DNA of 64,000 nt from Doryteuthis pealeii. Taxonomy: Eukaryota; Mollusca; Cephalopoda; Myopsida; Loliginidae. Of the stretch, positions 43,261 to 56,918 are shown in pieces (the stretch's first letter is position 1; every line of letters begins with the position of its first letter). The notes beneath the pieces are model-generated. The model saw nothing but the letters and a program-made list of their open reading frames with translations. It did not search any database and was not told the DNA's origin. The position numbers and the translations under genes were made by a program. The stretch spans positions 87,873,683-87,937,682 of the forward strand of contig CM042152.1 of assembly GCA_023376005.1 (NCBI GenBank). Reading direction: 5' to 3'.

Positions 43261-43308
43261 ACATATGCAACACATGTTTCAGATCTTCTGGTATCTTCTT
43301 CAGGCTTT
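43261..43308 (-). ncRNA. Hammerhead-like motif HHR-2 (copy B)
   Basis: Counterpart of 5950-6002 with all core positions kept. Confidence 0.58.
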
Positions 43309-43316
43309 GATTAATA

Positions 43317-43358
<42 letters not shown>

Positions 43359-43605
43359 ATATTGATGATATAGTTTGCTATACTTACAAGCAAAGAGAGC
43401 TCAATATCATTGATAGAGTATGTATATCCATGTTAGGGTTTGAAAATTGCATAGACGAGCAAATGAAAGTTATCAAACACAATTGACTTTATGTTTTCAC
43501 TATATATATATATTGATATAGATAATATGGGTGGTATATCTATAAGTAAACAGTATTCAATATCATTTATATGTAAGTTAACATAGCATTGACATGGAGT
43601 CAACA

Positions 43606-43910
43606 GTTTCTTGCCTATGTGATCATTCAAACCAATGCACTTGGTTTGAATAATCACATAGGTGAGAAACTATCAGTAACCAAGTACCTTTGTCTCCTTT
43701 TGTCTATGCTACCCCAACTTTATATATATATATATATATAAGTAAAGAAATAACAAAATACTTAAAGATTTAGCATTATAGTCTATTTCAGGGAGCTTAG
43801 ACTATAATGCTAAATCTCTAAGTCTTTTGTTATTTCTTTACTTATATATTTGCTCTGTGACTCTACATTAAGAACACACATTGAGCTCTCAAACTGCGAC
43901 AGGTTTTTAA
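43606..43910. repeat. Two inverted repeats and TTTGCTCT head (copy B)
   Basis: Counterparts of 6297-6363 (here 43606-43672) and of the fold-back 6427-6600 (here about 43735-43910). Confidence 0.82.
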
Positions 43911-43964
43911 ATAAAACTCTTGTGTCGTAAGGAAGATTTCTTCTCTGGACTTTTGGATTATATA

Positions 43965-44597
43965 TCTTATTATAATGGAGATTGTGTGTTTTTCTGTCTG
44001 TAACCGAAACTATATCACTACTCAAGTCACAATTCCCTTAATTATTTACGTCAAATTATCGATGGTTTCATTCTTTAAACCTTCAATTATTAATAAAATT
44101 GTTTTTATTATTAATACTGTTGACCATATCTACATACTAATAAAATGTGATTGTATTTATATATACAAAAAAATAGCGGCATACAGTATGAACGGGAAGG
44201 CTTATTTGCATATTGATATTTAAAATTTGATTTTAATAAATATTTGCTTGGTATTATTGATTTCTAATTGTTTGGTTTTATCTTAATGAATATGAGCAAA
44301 AATCTCGGAGATAAATCTTAAAAGAAAATTATTTACAAGAAGAAATAACTGTAATTTTATTCTTTACTTCCTATTTTAACTAAATAGTTAAATTAGGAAA
44401 ATATACCAATGAAAGAAGGGAGTAAGGGAAAATGATGTAAGAGTTAGTTTAAAAGTTGTTCTATTTTCAATCATACCCCTCCGTTCCAAATATTTTTATC
44501 TGAATTCTTATTCAGTTTCATTAGCCTTTCTAATTTAACATATTTTATTGTATTAAAACTTAAATACTTGCACCCGGAGGGTGCATATATTTGCTAG
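43965..44597 (+). mobile_element. Helitron family 1 (copy B)
   Basis: Counterpart of 6659-7294 with TC at 43965 and CTAG at 44594-44597; 633 bp. Present in all three copies at this site, unlike the Helitrons at 22330 and 27054. Confidence 0.85.
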
Positions 44598-45556
44598 TAT
44601 ATATTACACACATACATAGTCTGTCTATTTCTCCAAGTCCAATTTATATACAACCACACCAATTCACAGTAAATAATATTTATATTTGAATGTAATCTCT
44701 ACTGATAATGATGGGCATGTTAAATTAATCAAGAATTAGAAGATATCTTTCTTTCTTTGAAAAAAACAAATATGGACTGAACTTACGAACAAAGCCTGCA
44801 AGACTAGCTTTCTAATGCCATTGTTCTATAACCGATACGCTAGTTAAAATCTGAGCAAGACAACTCACAACAAGTAATGATTATTATGCTAGTCTTTCGA
44901 ACCACTCAAGTGCTCCACGAATTTCGTCAACAACCAGTGAATATTAACTTCGGATTTGATTTCCTTGGAATCTTAGAATTGTTAATATTCTGTCATATCA
45001 AAACTCAAAGTTAATCATATAAACCAGTAGATTTTAGTCACAGTTTTTCCCTGGGGTTGCAGAATAAAAAATGCTGACCAAACATCTTATAGATTATAGA
45101 TGAAAATTCATTTTTAAATCAATTGATACCTATGTTTTTGCTCTTATCAATAATATAAATATAATAAGAATTATGTAAAATATTTTTTGTAGTTTATTCA
45201 GAAATTATCTCAAAGTTTATTCTTTTGTAGTAACTTAAACTGTATCGCGACACTGAACACTTTTAAAAAATGAATTCCTATAAAACCACATTTGCATAAT
45301 TTGCCTTAAAAATCATTCATTTAAAAAGAAGGAAAAAAAATAGATTAAAATGAATAACTCATTTTATTAATTTTTCTCAATCTTCTTTTTCTTATAATCT
45401 ATTTGTTTTAATACTTGATTGTTTTAATTATTCTTGATTGCAAGAGTAAAACATAGAGCTTCATTGTTTCCATTCAATTTTTTGAATTATTTTATTTTTT
45501 TAATCAGATCATATTTCATTCATTTCTGTTAAGCATATATACTGATATATATTTTA

Positions 45557-45830
45557 GGAAGCGCAAGGTGTAAAGGTTAAAGTCATGGGAAATGGACTTG
45601 TCGCCCTGAGTTCAAATCCTGGACATGGTAATTGCATTTCACTTAGCAATAATACCCTTGGGAAAGGTATGAATCCTACTCTACCTCCAGCTATGGGTAA
45701 ATAGTAGGGCAGACTGGACTCTTTAATCTTGGTTAGGCAACCAGTTTAGAAGGAAAACTCTGAATTCAAACTTGTTGAACTCTGCTTAAGAAATTGAACT
45801 TGTATCACATCCTGCTCATGTGGAGGGGTT

Positions 45831-45832
<2 letters not shown>
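45557..45832 (+). mobile_element. SINE family 2 (copy B)
   Basis: Counterpart of 8258-8533 with the same head, B box and duplicated tail. The TA tail (45840-45881) is much longer than in A. Confidence 0.85.
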
Positions 45833-45883
<51 letters not shown>

Positions 45884-46209
45884 TGATATTAATTCACCAA
45901 ACTTTTTTTTTTAATTGATTGCAGTCAATAACAATATATTTCAGAACACAACCTAGGCTTAAGAAATTGAACTTGTATCGCATCCTGCTCGTGTGGAGGG
46001 GTTGGTGTGTGTGTGTATATATATATGCTGATATTAATTCACCAAACTTCTTTTTTTAAATTGATTGCAGTCAATAACAATATATTTCAGAACACAACCT
46101 AGGCAAAAATTTATATCGAGAAGTTCAATATTCTAATAATCCAAAGTTATTGTGCACAAACAAAAAAAATCTAAATAAATTTAATTCAGAAAGAATTATT
46201 TATTCAAAT

Positions 46210-46650
46210 TATCCAAATGGAAAACAATAAAAAAAGGAAAAAAAAAAAAAATCTTCTCAATTGTTACGACTTACATTCCTTTCTGTCTCACATATCCAAC
46301 GCGTTTTTCTTCATAGTATCATCCAAGCTATGCCAATGCATTTATTAAAAAGAAAATGTCTGAGTCGCGCAATCCTGTTTATAACAACTACCCTTATCAA
46401 TGATTGGCTGTGGAATTGGACAATCAGATATAAATAGATCGAGGATCGCGTTGACGTATTTTAAACACTTTTCGTTTGGCATTGCACAAAGGTGGTGTGT
46501 TGGAGTTTGATTGTCTCCAATGGGGTCTGGCTGGCTGAGGGGGTATTATGTTGGAAGACCCGAACCCCCCCCTATGAAAGCCAGCCAATAACATAACTGA
46601 CGACGACACCCTGCGCTAAGTGCGGCGTATTTCAAACAAACTATTCTAAT
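46210..46650 (+). promoter_or_regulatory. CCAAT/TATA island (copy B), next to a deletion junction
   Basis: Counterpart of 9752-10195. B jumps from TTATTTATTCAAA (equivalent to about 8895) to CCAAATGGAAAACAAT (about 9753), so the tandem repeats and the TTAA-MITE upstream are absent. Confidence 0.33.
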
Positions 46651-46803
46651 TTCTTTGCCTTGTATTGGTTTTATTTGTTTGACTTTGAAGTTGTCCTTTT
46701 TTATCTTAAGCTATCAGCAACATGGTAGAAAATCCTCCTTTTTTAAAATACATAATTTCACAAGATATGTTTTCAAATGTTTTAGGAGATAAATAACAGC
46801 ATA

Positions 46804-47360
46804 GGGCAATATAGCTCAGTCGGTAGGGCATCCAACTAGGAACCACAAGGTTCCAGGTTTGATACCTGCCCTCACCAACTCAATTTATGAGTAGCACAGG
46901 GATCTGTGTGGTAAAGCAAGGAGTTGATGGTAGGTGTGGTGCTCCACCTCAGATGCCAAAAACTATTGAGTTCAGTCAGTCTACTGTTGGTTTGAACAAC
47001 AGCAACTGGCTAAGCACAACTGAAGTAGTGTCCAAGACAGTTGGTATTTATGGGAACCAAGAATAGTCCATTCATATATTTGGGTGATTCCATTCCTTGA
47101 GTTCTGATTGGCTGCTTGGTTTCTATGATGTTATGAGGCTTCATAAATACCCTGGCATTTTGCAGTAGTATTGCAACAAGATAGGATCGTATTAAGTTAT
47201 GACTGCTTGTTACCGTGTCTTACCAATTCGACGGTAATTGGAACTTAGCTTGATTATTCTATAAAAACAATCTCCTTGGTCTAGCACTATTGAAAAGGGG
47301 ATAGACTTCTTGTTGTTTGGCTGATACCGACTTTAGGTCACCCTGACGACTTTACTTTTT
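46804..47360 (+). mobile_element. SINE family 1 with nested insertion (copy B)
   Basis: Counterpart of 10345-10895. The insertion spans 46964-47262, again between AAAAAC repeats. Confidence 0.9.
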
Positions 47361-48411
47361 TTATCTTCTGTACAAATATCTTTGTTTACTAACAGAATTT
47401 TACAGAAGTGTTGGCTAATTCTATTATACAATGATGATATCTAGATGTCTAGACAAGTCAGTTCAAATTCTCAATACTTTAGTGTAATCTTATGCCAGAC
47501 AAAGCCAAACTTAAGCTTGTTTATTAAAATAGGTTCATTTCTTCATAGTAGTACTAGTGGCCATTGTTTAAGCCCAGATAAAACCAGGATTTCCAATACA
47601 GATCTCGAAAGATAGCAGACCCTCTTAATTTCAAATAGAGTTGCAGCATAATCTCCAGATACCTGCTTATACATTTCCTCAACCTGTGATTAATTGAATG
47701 AGCTAAGCTGAAAAAATATATCTGCCAGACTATTCTATAAAAAAAATGAAAACGTGAGACTTTTCAAAACAATTTTTTTTAAATATCTGACTTAATTTTT
47801 TCTTTTTACTTTATTTGATATTAACTCCAATAATCAACTTCATAAATCATATGATACAGCAGAAAATTAAATTTGCCAAGAGACATGCATATTATATTCT
47901 TTTTCATTTATTCATAAATTCTGCACAGCATTTAAGCAATTACCATTTTAATTTCGAAATCCATATTTACTGTATCTGAAAATAAATATATTTCCTTTAT
48001 AACATTTTTTAAAAAATGTAAAAAAATTATATAATATGCAATGAAAATCCTAAAATCAAATTTACTTTTTTTTAAAAAAGTATTTCCTCTAAAGATTATT
48101 CATCATTCTATAAAATTATACTAACATTGATTTATTAACTGTAAATGTTGGAAGCATATTTATTGCAAAGAGTCCCTAAAATTCAATAATGATAAAATCG
48201 AAAAATTTATGTTCCTCAAGTTTTAGACTGATCTACCCCTACTGACCATCAAAAGAAAAAGGAATACCGTTTATCTTATACTTGGTTTTATAAATATTAA
48301 ACCAAGATTACCAAAAATTAAATAAAAAATGATAGGAATAATTTTAAAAGCAGTGAAAGGGTTCTGATTATTCCAGTCATGAATTCTTATAGCTATTAAC
48401 AATGAAACCTA

Positions 48412-48450
<39 letters not shown>

Positions 48451-48577
48451 TAACCGAATAAGTGGCTGTTGGGAATAATTCTAAGCAGGACCTTTTTAAT
48501 ATAAAAATATTAAAATTGAGATAGTCCATATGGAGAGTTCAATGCATGATAATTGGGGAATTATATAGAGCAATAAG

Positions 48578-48822
48578 GGGCCGGGTTAGCTCAGTCGGTA
48601 GAGTGTTCAGCTAGAAATCGAAGGTTCTTAGTTCGATACCAGCCCTCGCCAACAGCATATGAGTAGCACAGGGATCTGTGCGGTAAAGGAGCTGATGGTA
48701 GGTGTGGCGCTCCGCCTCAGATGCAAAAACAATCTCCTTGGTCTAGCGCTAATGAAAAGGGGATAGACTCCATCGCTGATTGGCTGATACTAACATTAGG
48801 CCACCCCGATGACTTTTTTACT
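48578..48822 (+). mobile_element. SINE family 1, B-specific insertion with 12-bp target duplication
   Basis: Complete element: head GGGCCGGGTTAGCTCAGTCG, B box GTTCGATACC, GAGTAGCACAGGGATCTGTG body, GGTCTAGCGCTAATGAAAAG and a tail at GATGACTTTTTTACT. TATAGAGCAATA stands on both sides (48564-48575 and 48823-48834). Copy A has the empty site TATAAAGAGCAATA at about 12061-12074. The insertion is therefore young and mediated by LINE-type target-primed integration. Confidence 0.95.
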
Positions 48823-49288
48823 TATAGAGCAATATATTTAACAAAAAAAAAAAAAAGAAGAAATGCTTAAATATTCATCATATTAAGTTATAGATTTATA
48901 AATAAATTCATTTTCACCAATATCAGGAAGCCAATTTGAGATACCACTGAAAATAAATTCATAACTGTTAATATGACTAATTTTTAATGAAATTGAAATT
49001 AATCAGGGTCGGGGTTTTTTGTTGTTTTGCATGATTGCAAATTGAAACCCAATCTATATGCAGGAACTACATCTTTTATATATATATATATATATATATA
49101 CAAAAGAAGACAATAAGGAAAATTAGATAAAAATGTTTCATAAGAGTATAGATAGATAGATCTGTAGGTGTGTGTATATGTATATATGAATACAGAAATT
49201 AAATTTCATCTTGGATGATTTCGACAGTCTCATTTTTAACCAGAGGGTGTTGGAAGATTATATCAGTCATAATTTTAAGGAACACAAG

Positions 49289-49336
49289 TATATATATATA
49301 TGGGTGTGTGTGTGTGTGTGTGTGTGGGTGTGTGTT
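49289..49336. repeat. (TA)n(TG)n microsatellite (copy B), contracted
   Basis: Counterpart of 12970-13065, less than half as long and with GGGTG interruptions. Confidence 0.9.
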
Positions 49337-50897
49337 TACCAAACCCTCTACATGAATAGGATGTGACACAAGGTAATGCCGTAAAAGAATGTGTACAGAT
49401 ACATAAAACTACTACCATCAATTTACAGGCAGTTTTCTATAATATATCTGATGTACTTATTAAAAAATACACAAGGAATGTAGGATACTTAAAGAAATTT
49501 TATAAATTGAAACAAAACAATTAGTACAAATAAGATCCAATGCATAACCAATACAGGATATTAAAAACTAAGAAAAGTGACATACTTTTCTCTTCCTTGT
49601 CATGTGTTGAACTATATATTTGTTAGTTCATATAGTGTCACCTGTCAATAGGCGAACTTAAGAAGCTTCTGCACCAATTCACTAAACCACCTGTAATAAG
49701 TAATTGAGAGTTACTTCCCCTGTTTTATTATTACCTCCGCTTTGTGTAACTCTTTAGCTTTCTGAAAGTATATAAACCCCCAAGAAACTGCCAAAGAAGG
49801 TAAATATCCAACCCGATATGAAGAAGAACCGTCAACCCAAAAAAGAAAGAGAATCCCAATAGATGTAAGAAGAATCTAAGAAAAGGACCATGCAATAAGA
49901 GAAAACCATGTAAAAACTCAACTGGGAAATTTAAACAAATCAAATTCTTTCTAGTCTTCTTAAAATAGTTATTTTCAATATCTCTTGGTAATAATAATGC
50001 AGTTTTCATGTTGTTCTTTTTATTTTAAAATTCAAATTAATTGATGCTTGATACACATCAATCAGCCTCCTGCAATTATAATGACAGTAATAACGAAAAT
50101 TAAACTTGCTAATTCCAGTGATAATGTTGACACAGAAAATGCACTAAATGGCATTAAAGCCACAACATGTTGATAAAATGAAACAAATTCTTATAAACAT
50201 GAAATGTTTTCTTCTATATGAGCTGTAAAAAAAATGACAGAGATCTAACTGGAGGGCAAACCAGAGAAAGGAGAGTAGATGATGAGAAAGGAAGATTGTA
50301 AAACTAAGACATTTCTTTCAAAGCTGTCAAATTGAAAAAAAAAATAAATAAATAAATAAATAAAATCAATTAAGCATGCCACAAAAGGGAAAAAAATATT
50401 TTTTGTAAAGAAGAAAAAAATGTTTAAAAAACTTGTGTCTGGAATGATAAAAGTTCTTTTTACTTAAACTGTTTGTTTTCGTTAATTCTTAGAATTTTAC
50501 TGTTACACTATAATAATGCATATGACTTTTTCCTGCCAAGGTTGACAATGTGTGCATCAGATTTTTTGCTGACAGTTTCTGGCAAATAAGAGAAGTAGTT
50601 TCACTTAAGAAATAACTTATAAATAGCACAAAAGGTAAAAGAAGTTATCATAACAAAATAACTGTGTTATGAAGACAATGATTTGCGAAATGTCTTTGTT
50701 AACCTGTTGGTTTAGGTAAAACAGGACCATAAGACTAAATAGTAGTGTAGACATCTACTAATACCAATTTAAAAAGACACATAGTTCTCCCTCAAATCGC
50801 TAATACCCACTTTATTCATTTCTATATATATGTAGTCTAACAATAGATACTTTAGAGTTATTGTACCCAAATATTTAAGATAACAATATCAAGTATT

Positions 50898-51545
50898 TGG
50901 TTTGGCTTGTTTTGTTTTACGGCATATCAACCTCAGTGGGTCATTTAGTGCCGATAAAGTTTTGAAATAAATTAATTCTTAATGGATACACAATTTTTTT
51001 TTATAAATACATTTTTCTATTTAACCCATAGATGGGATCCTAACAGGTGCTATCAGTCCGGGCCAGAGTTGACCAGGGAGCAATGGTGATGAAGGGGTGC
51101 TCCACATTCCCCAAACCTCCAAAACTGGAACCTCACCATCAGATAGAGTTTAACGTCATTCCCAGGACATGAAACCCTCAGTCACCGCCTTCTAGCACCC
51201 ATATGATAAAAAGGGGTTGGGGCTTGCCATAAGGGCAATAAGATTGAGGCAATCATATAGTTGCTAGGGCTTGACGTGACCAGCCAATTGATCAGACCGC
51301 CCATCAAGCCCAAGAACGGGACAAAGTGGAGTATTACAAGTTATGGACTGCTCAACCATTCTATCCTTAAGCATCACGGGTCGCCACCTACGGCCAACAT
51401 GTGGCCCCATTGGGGGAGTCTTACCCTCTCTGCAGAGGTGCAGTCGGTGCATTCTAATGCCCCAGCCGACAGGGTGGCCAAGTATTTGGCAGCAACAAAC
51501 AGACAAGCATATTCCATCAGAGAACTTAATAGAATCCTTGTTGAT
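50898..51545 (+). repeat. Dispersed repeat R (copy B)
   Basis: Counterpart of 15994-16640. The open frames here (51261-51584 and others) are longer than in A only through small differences, and have no recognisable domain. Confidence 0.8.
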
Positions 51546-51852
51546 CAAGGGTCCTTAGTGATTTGGCTACCATTCTTAGAATAATAAAAATAACAAAGGG
51601 ACAAGATATTAAGTGAAAAAAGTGCTGGAGTGAGAGTGATGATATGTATTAAGTGTGGGAGGCTCGAGAAAGATAAATCAATGTATCACTTCATTATTAC
51701 AAAGTTGCACACAGCAAACTCAAATTATAACTTTTGTGGATTTTTTATTTCAAATATATTTTATTTGCATTTGGTTGAACCCAAGAATATAGAACTTGTG
51801 GATACAAAGGGTCAATTGAATTCTTTAATTTCATTTTTATCAATATTTTGTT

Positions 51853-51878
<26 letters not shown>

Positions 51879-51883
<5 letters not shown>

Positions 51884-52015
51884 CTAATATTATATATTAT
51901 GGATTTAATATCTTGTTACTAAATCCATAATATATAATATTAGATTGTAAATCTGCTCTATTTTAGCATTGGGCACCTTTATAGCCAATACTTTTCTCAT
52001 TCTTCTCTATTCATT
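51879..52015 (+). mobile_element. Fold-back element, 30-bp arms (copy B)
   Basis: Counterpart of 16981-17110; arms 51879-51908 and 51920-51949, then CTGCTCTATTTTAGC and ATTGGGCACC (G for A in ATTGAGC). Confidence 0.72.
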
Positions 52016-52024
52016 CTATATTTA

Positions 52025-52072
<48 letters not shown>

Positions 52073-53216
52073 CTTAAACACAAATCCTGTTATAGACTGG
52101 ACAGGTTAGTGCTTAATTACATAGTGAAATATGAACTTCACTACCTGATATGCCTTGGTGAAAATCAAATCAGAACAAAATACAGTAAATAAGAATGCAT
52201 GTACATGAACGAAATCAAGCAATAAAACTTTAGTGTGGGAATCAAGTGCTTAAAGCTATGAAATCAAATAGCATCAAAAAGAAAGAAAAGAAAAGAAAAG
52301 AAAAAAGAAGCAGCAGCAAACGCTGCAAGGCTTCTTGGATGGATAATGGCTTTATGAAAGTAAAGATATGATTGGTGGCTGGGAGCAAGATGATTGTACT
52401 TCTTCGGTGTAAATCAAAAAAAAAAAAAAATGTAGTTTTTTTCTCTGTTTTCCTCTCCTTCTCTTTTTCCTCCTTCTTGAGGGCAAGCCAAATGTAAAAA
52501 TGAATTCAGATTTGCTCAATGTACTTTTCAAAGAGAAAAAAAAATTAAGAAAGAAAAAGAACAAAGCAAAGAAAAGGGATTGGAAAATTACTTAAAAGGG
52601 TTGTCTCGGGTTAAGTGTATATGTACACAAGATGTAGTAAGAGTTCAGCATTTGAACCCAAGCAATGAGAGGGGAAATGTTTCTGCAAATCTAAGCTTAG
52701 GATTAATGATATTGGGGGTCACAGACAACAGAGAAAGAAACAAAATAAATTTAGGATTCAACTACTTACACTGGGGGAAAAAGAAGTAATTTAAATATCA
52801 ATAAAACATGATACCATTTTTATGTATCTTATGCAATTTAGAGACGAGTCATTATGATCTTAAGCATTGTTCAAGGCAATTAAACACACATTCTTTTTGG
52901 TTTTGTTATCAAAACATTGCACTAACAATAAAAGCAAACAACAACTATGAGTTCAGAAATCCAAACAACTATCAAAATTGTTTATATATAATATAGGGAC
53001 TGGCAAAAAAAATCGGATACTACGCGTTTTAAAAGCGAATTAAGAATAATTAAATCTATTATTTAAGATCAAACTTTGTCTAAATCGATAAGTAGTAACA
53101 TAATAACCATCTTTAAAAAAAAAGAAAAATATAATTACATATGCAGTTTATTTTTAAAAGATTTAAAACTATTTGTTTTGGTCAATTTCAACGCGATCTG
53201 CCATTTGGGCTGTTTT

Positions 53217-53580
53217 TCAATGGTTTTAGGCGCTTGTTTACAATTTTAACATAACATTTGGGATGGAAAAAAATTTACCAAAAATCAGGAAATTATCCGA
53301 TTTTAATTTAACAATTAAAGAATTTTATAATGCATCAGTTATTTTATTTCAGAACTTTAATTTAGTATTTTTGCTATGAAAGATTAATATATAAAATCCA
53401 AACAACTATTAAAATTGTTTATATATAATAGTATTTGATAATTTTCTTGAAGCATTGTTAAGTATATTATTATCTATTTATATTAAGAAGGCAATTACAA
53501 TGCATATAAAAAAATAAAATAATGTCCAGTGTCTAATCAATTTCGAAGAAACTTCAACTTTAGAGATTTTTTTAATAATG
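53217..53580. other. About 360 bp present in B, absent in A
   Basis: A reads TTTTTCAATGGACGCGGTC straight through at 18297. B has about 360 bases between CAATGG and AATGG. The insert contains CAAACAACTATTAAAATTG, a diverged duplicate of 52964-52982, and part of the sequence near 33253 (AAGGCAATTACAATGCAT). Deletion in A between the short direct repeat AATGG is the simplest reading. Confidence 0.7.
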
Positions 53581-53842
53581 GACGCGGTCTTGTCTGTTTT
53601 TTGTTTTGGACATTATAAACATGCGTCTCGTGGGTTGTTATAATGCCACGCAGAAGAGCTGTGATATCTGTTGTCCAATCAATTTCAATTTCATTCCTTT
53701 TATTTATTTATTTATATATATATATATTTTTTAAATATATATATGTGTATTTATGGAATGTGTTTGTTAACTAATTATATATTCAGTGTTTAATTCTAAC
53801 CTACTGTTTATGCGAAGGTGTAACTTAGCTATTAAACTTAGC

Positions 53843-53882
<40 letters not shown>

Positions 53883-54274
53883 AAATTAACATTATAATAT
53901 AAAAAAACAAAAAAGAAATCAAACCAAATTTTGCACACCCTTATTTATTATAGAATATTTATGTTTCTCTCATTGGACCAACAACAATCTTATATATATA
54001 TATATGTGCATGTGTGTGTGACAATAAGAAAAAACAAGGCATAATAAAAGATAAATTTATTTGTAAATGGTAAAGTTGACATTAAAAGTTTTTGGTTTAT
54101 TATCCCAAAGGGGAGTAGTCTATTCAAATATTTTATTTTGGCAGATTTCAGCCCAGAGTTTTCTTAAAAAAGATCATAAGCAAATTCCTTGCATAAATAC
54201 AGATATATTAAATACTTTCTCAACTGATTTTATTTTATCAAATATGTATTGCCTTAATATCAACAGATCAACCA

Positions 54275-54740
54275 GAGTTAATGATGAAACTGAATACGAA
54301 TGCAGATAAAAAGATTTGAAACAGACGTGGGTATAATCGAAAAATAGAACAACTGAAACTTACTCTTCAATCACTCGCGTTTTTTATTGCTAAATTTTCC
54401 TAATTTAACTATCTAATTAAAATAGGAAGTAAAGAAATAAAATTACAATTATTTCTTCTTGTTAATAGATTCCTTCTAAGATTTATTAAAGGGGTTTTTT
54501 GCTCATGTTTATTAAAATAAAACAAAATAATTAGAAATCAATAATACATATTTATCAAAATCAAATGTTTGATATCAATATGCAAATAATCACTCCCGTT
54601 CACACTGTAGACCGCTATTTTCTTGTATATATAAATACAATTGCATGTAGATATGGACAACAGTATTAATAATGTAACACATTTTTATTTTTATCTGTCT
54701 GTAACCAAAACTATATTACTACTTATGTCACCTAACCTTC
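54275..54740 (-). mobile_element. Helitron family 1 composite fragment (copy B)
   Basis: Counterpart of 18995-19450. Confidence 0.72.
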
Positions 54741-55197
54741 AGGAATTGTGTAAGTTAATAAATGAGTATTTAATTTATTGCCAAAATCATTAATACATAG
54801 AATAAATCTTATTTATCAACAATGTCTCTATGAAAATCTGAGTTAGATTTGCCTCAAAACAGGTCATGATATTAGTGTGTTTAAAATCCTGCAACATGTC
54901 TTATATATCACTAAGAAATAAAGGTTTACATAATATATGGTGTGGTTAATTTGCATACTGGCTTTAACAAAACCGGGTTTTATAGATAATTACTTGGTGT
55001 TATTGTTTCTCCATCATATTACAATTAATCCTAGGAATGATTTTATATAGAAACCAATTAAATTTGTTTGTTTTTCCAATTATAAAAATCTACTTTTTGT
55101 GTGTAAAACCAAGAGAATTCAAACTGTTCAAGTTATGAAATTATCCAACATGGATTCAAGTGGTAAGTAAATTGTGTCCCCTGTGAACAAACCACTA

Positions 55198-55522
55198 GCA
55201 ACTTTTATAGAAAAGAGTGAGTCCACTTCTAATCAGCTGGAGGGACAAGGTGATTCAACAATATTTGCTAGCCAAGCATGGTGAGTTCAATCCTTAGAAG
55301 AATCTCCACAACAATCATATAAAAGGTAGAAAAGTATGGTTAAGAAAATGATTTGAACAGCTTTTATAGAAAAGAGTGAGTCCACTTCTAATCAGCTGGT
55401 GGGACAAGGTGATTCAACAATATTTGCTAGCCAAGCATGGCGAGTTCAATCCTTGGAAGAATCTCCACAACAATCATATAAAAGGTAGAAAAGTATGGTT
55501 AAGAAAATGATTTGAACAAGAA
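55198..55522 (+). repeat. 162-bp tandem duplication, B only
   Basis: The unit from CTTTTATAGAAAAGAGTGAG to AAAATGATTTGAACA occurs twice with three differences. Copy A has one unit (about 19916-20068). Confidence 0.88.
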
Positions 55523-55682
55523 CTTTTCCCAATTACATTAATAACAATTGATGAATAGCAATCAAAAACATTCAAGAGAAAATCAGCACAAACAATCTCC
55601 ACAACAATCATATAAAAAGGTAAAAAAGTAAATTGCGCCCTCTGTGAACAATTTTTGATTCTTAAGCTATTTACCCTTATGG

Positions 55683-56050
55683 CTGGTCATGTCAAGCCCT
55701 AGCACCTATATGATTGCCCCAACCCTATTGCCCTTATGGCAATCCCCAACCCCTTTTTATCATATGGGTGCTAGAAGGCGGTGGCTGCGGGTCTACATGT
55801 CCTGGGAATGACGTTAAACTCTATCTGATGGTAAGGTTCCAGTTTTGGAGGTTTGGGGAATGTGGAGCACCCCTTCATCACCATTGCTCCCTGGTCCACT
55901 CTGACCCGGAGTGTAGTACCTGTTAGGGTCCCATCTATGGGTTAAATAGAAAAACATAAGTTTATAAACAAAATTGTATTATCCATTAAGAATGAATTTA
56001 TTTCAAAACTTTTATTGGCATTAAATGACCCACTGAGGTTGCCGTTAACA
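55683..56050 (-). repeat. Dispersed repeat R, inverted partial (copy B)
   Basis: Counterpart of 20233-20545, extended by about 50 bases at its internal end (TCAAGCCCTAGCACCTATAT). Confidence 0.8.
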
Positions 56051-56644
56051 AAACAAACCAAAAATTAAGATATTTTTTATAATTCAGGTGCCTATGACAA
56101 GAAATTGAAAATTCATGACAGGGGTTCTTAAACATATGTTCCTTTTACAAATGTTTAAAACAAACAAATAATAATAATAATAATGCAAAGCAAGTAAAAT
56201 CAGGACCCTAATTTGTAGGTGACTCTATAGAATGAAAAAAGATAAAAGTAGAAGGGAAGGGAAGAAAAAAGATGAAATAATTCAAACTTCAGTAAAGAGC
56301 AGCAGTTACGGCTGGTGTGAAAAATTGCAGAGAGTAAAAATAATTATAAAGTAATCATGACGACAACAATGAAAACAATTGTTATTATAAACAATGAAAA
56401 CTGTTAAGCAGATTATAGAGTGAAACTTAAGAGAAAAATGATGATAATAATATTAATAGATGGTATATAAATAGAGAGAAGAAAATCTGTCATTTGTTGT
56501 TGTTTCAGTAGATCATGGAATAAAATATAAAAATCTGGATAAATATCTAGAAATTGCAAGAGGAGGAGAAAAAAATAAATGATTAAACAAAGGTGACAGT
56601 TGTGTTGGTTTGTTGTTGAAGCATCTGAAATGGTCTCAAAGAGC

Positions 56645-56833
56645 CTAGTAAACCTAGCCATGGTTAAAGTGCCCAGTCTACCCTGCTATTTGCCCATAGC
56701 TGAAGGGAGAATTGGATTCATACCTTTCCCAAGGGTATTAGCGCAATGGGAAATGCATACAGCTTTGTCCAGGAATTAAACTCTGATCGACAATTCCATT
56801 TCCTACGACTCTAACCATTAGACCATGCACTTC
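56645..56833 (-). mobile_element. SINE family 2 (copy B)
   Basis: Counterpart of 21142-21330. Confidence 0.85.
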
Positions 56834-56880
56834 AATGACCTGTAATATGGGATCTACAGAGAGTACCAAGGAACCTTCAA

Positions 56881-56916
<36 letters not shown>

Positions 56917-56918
<2 letters not shown>

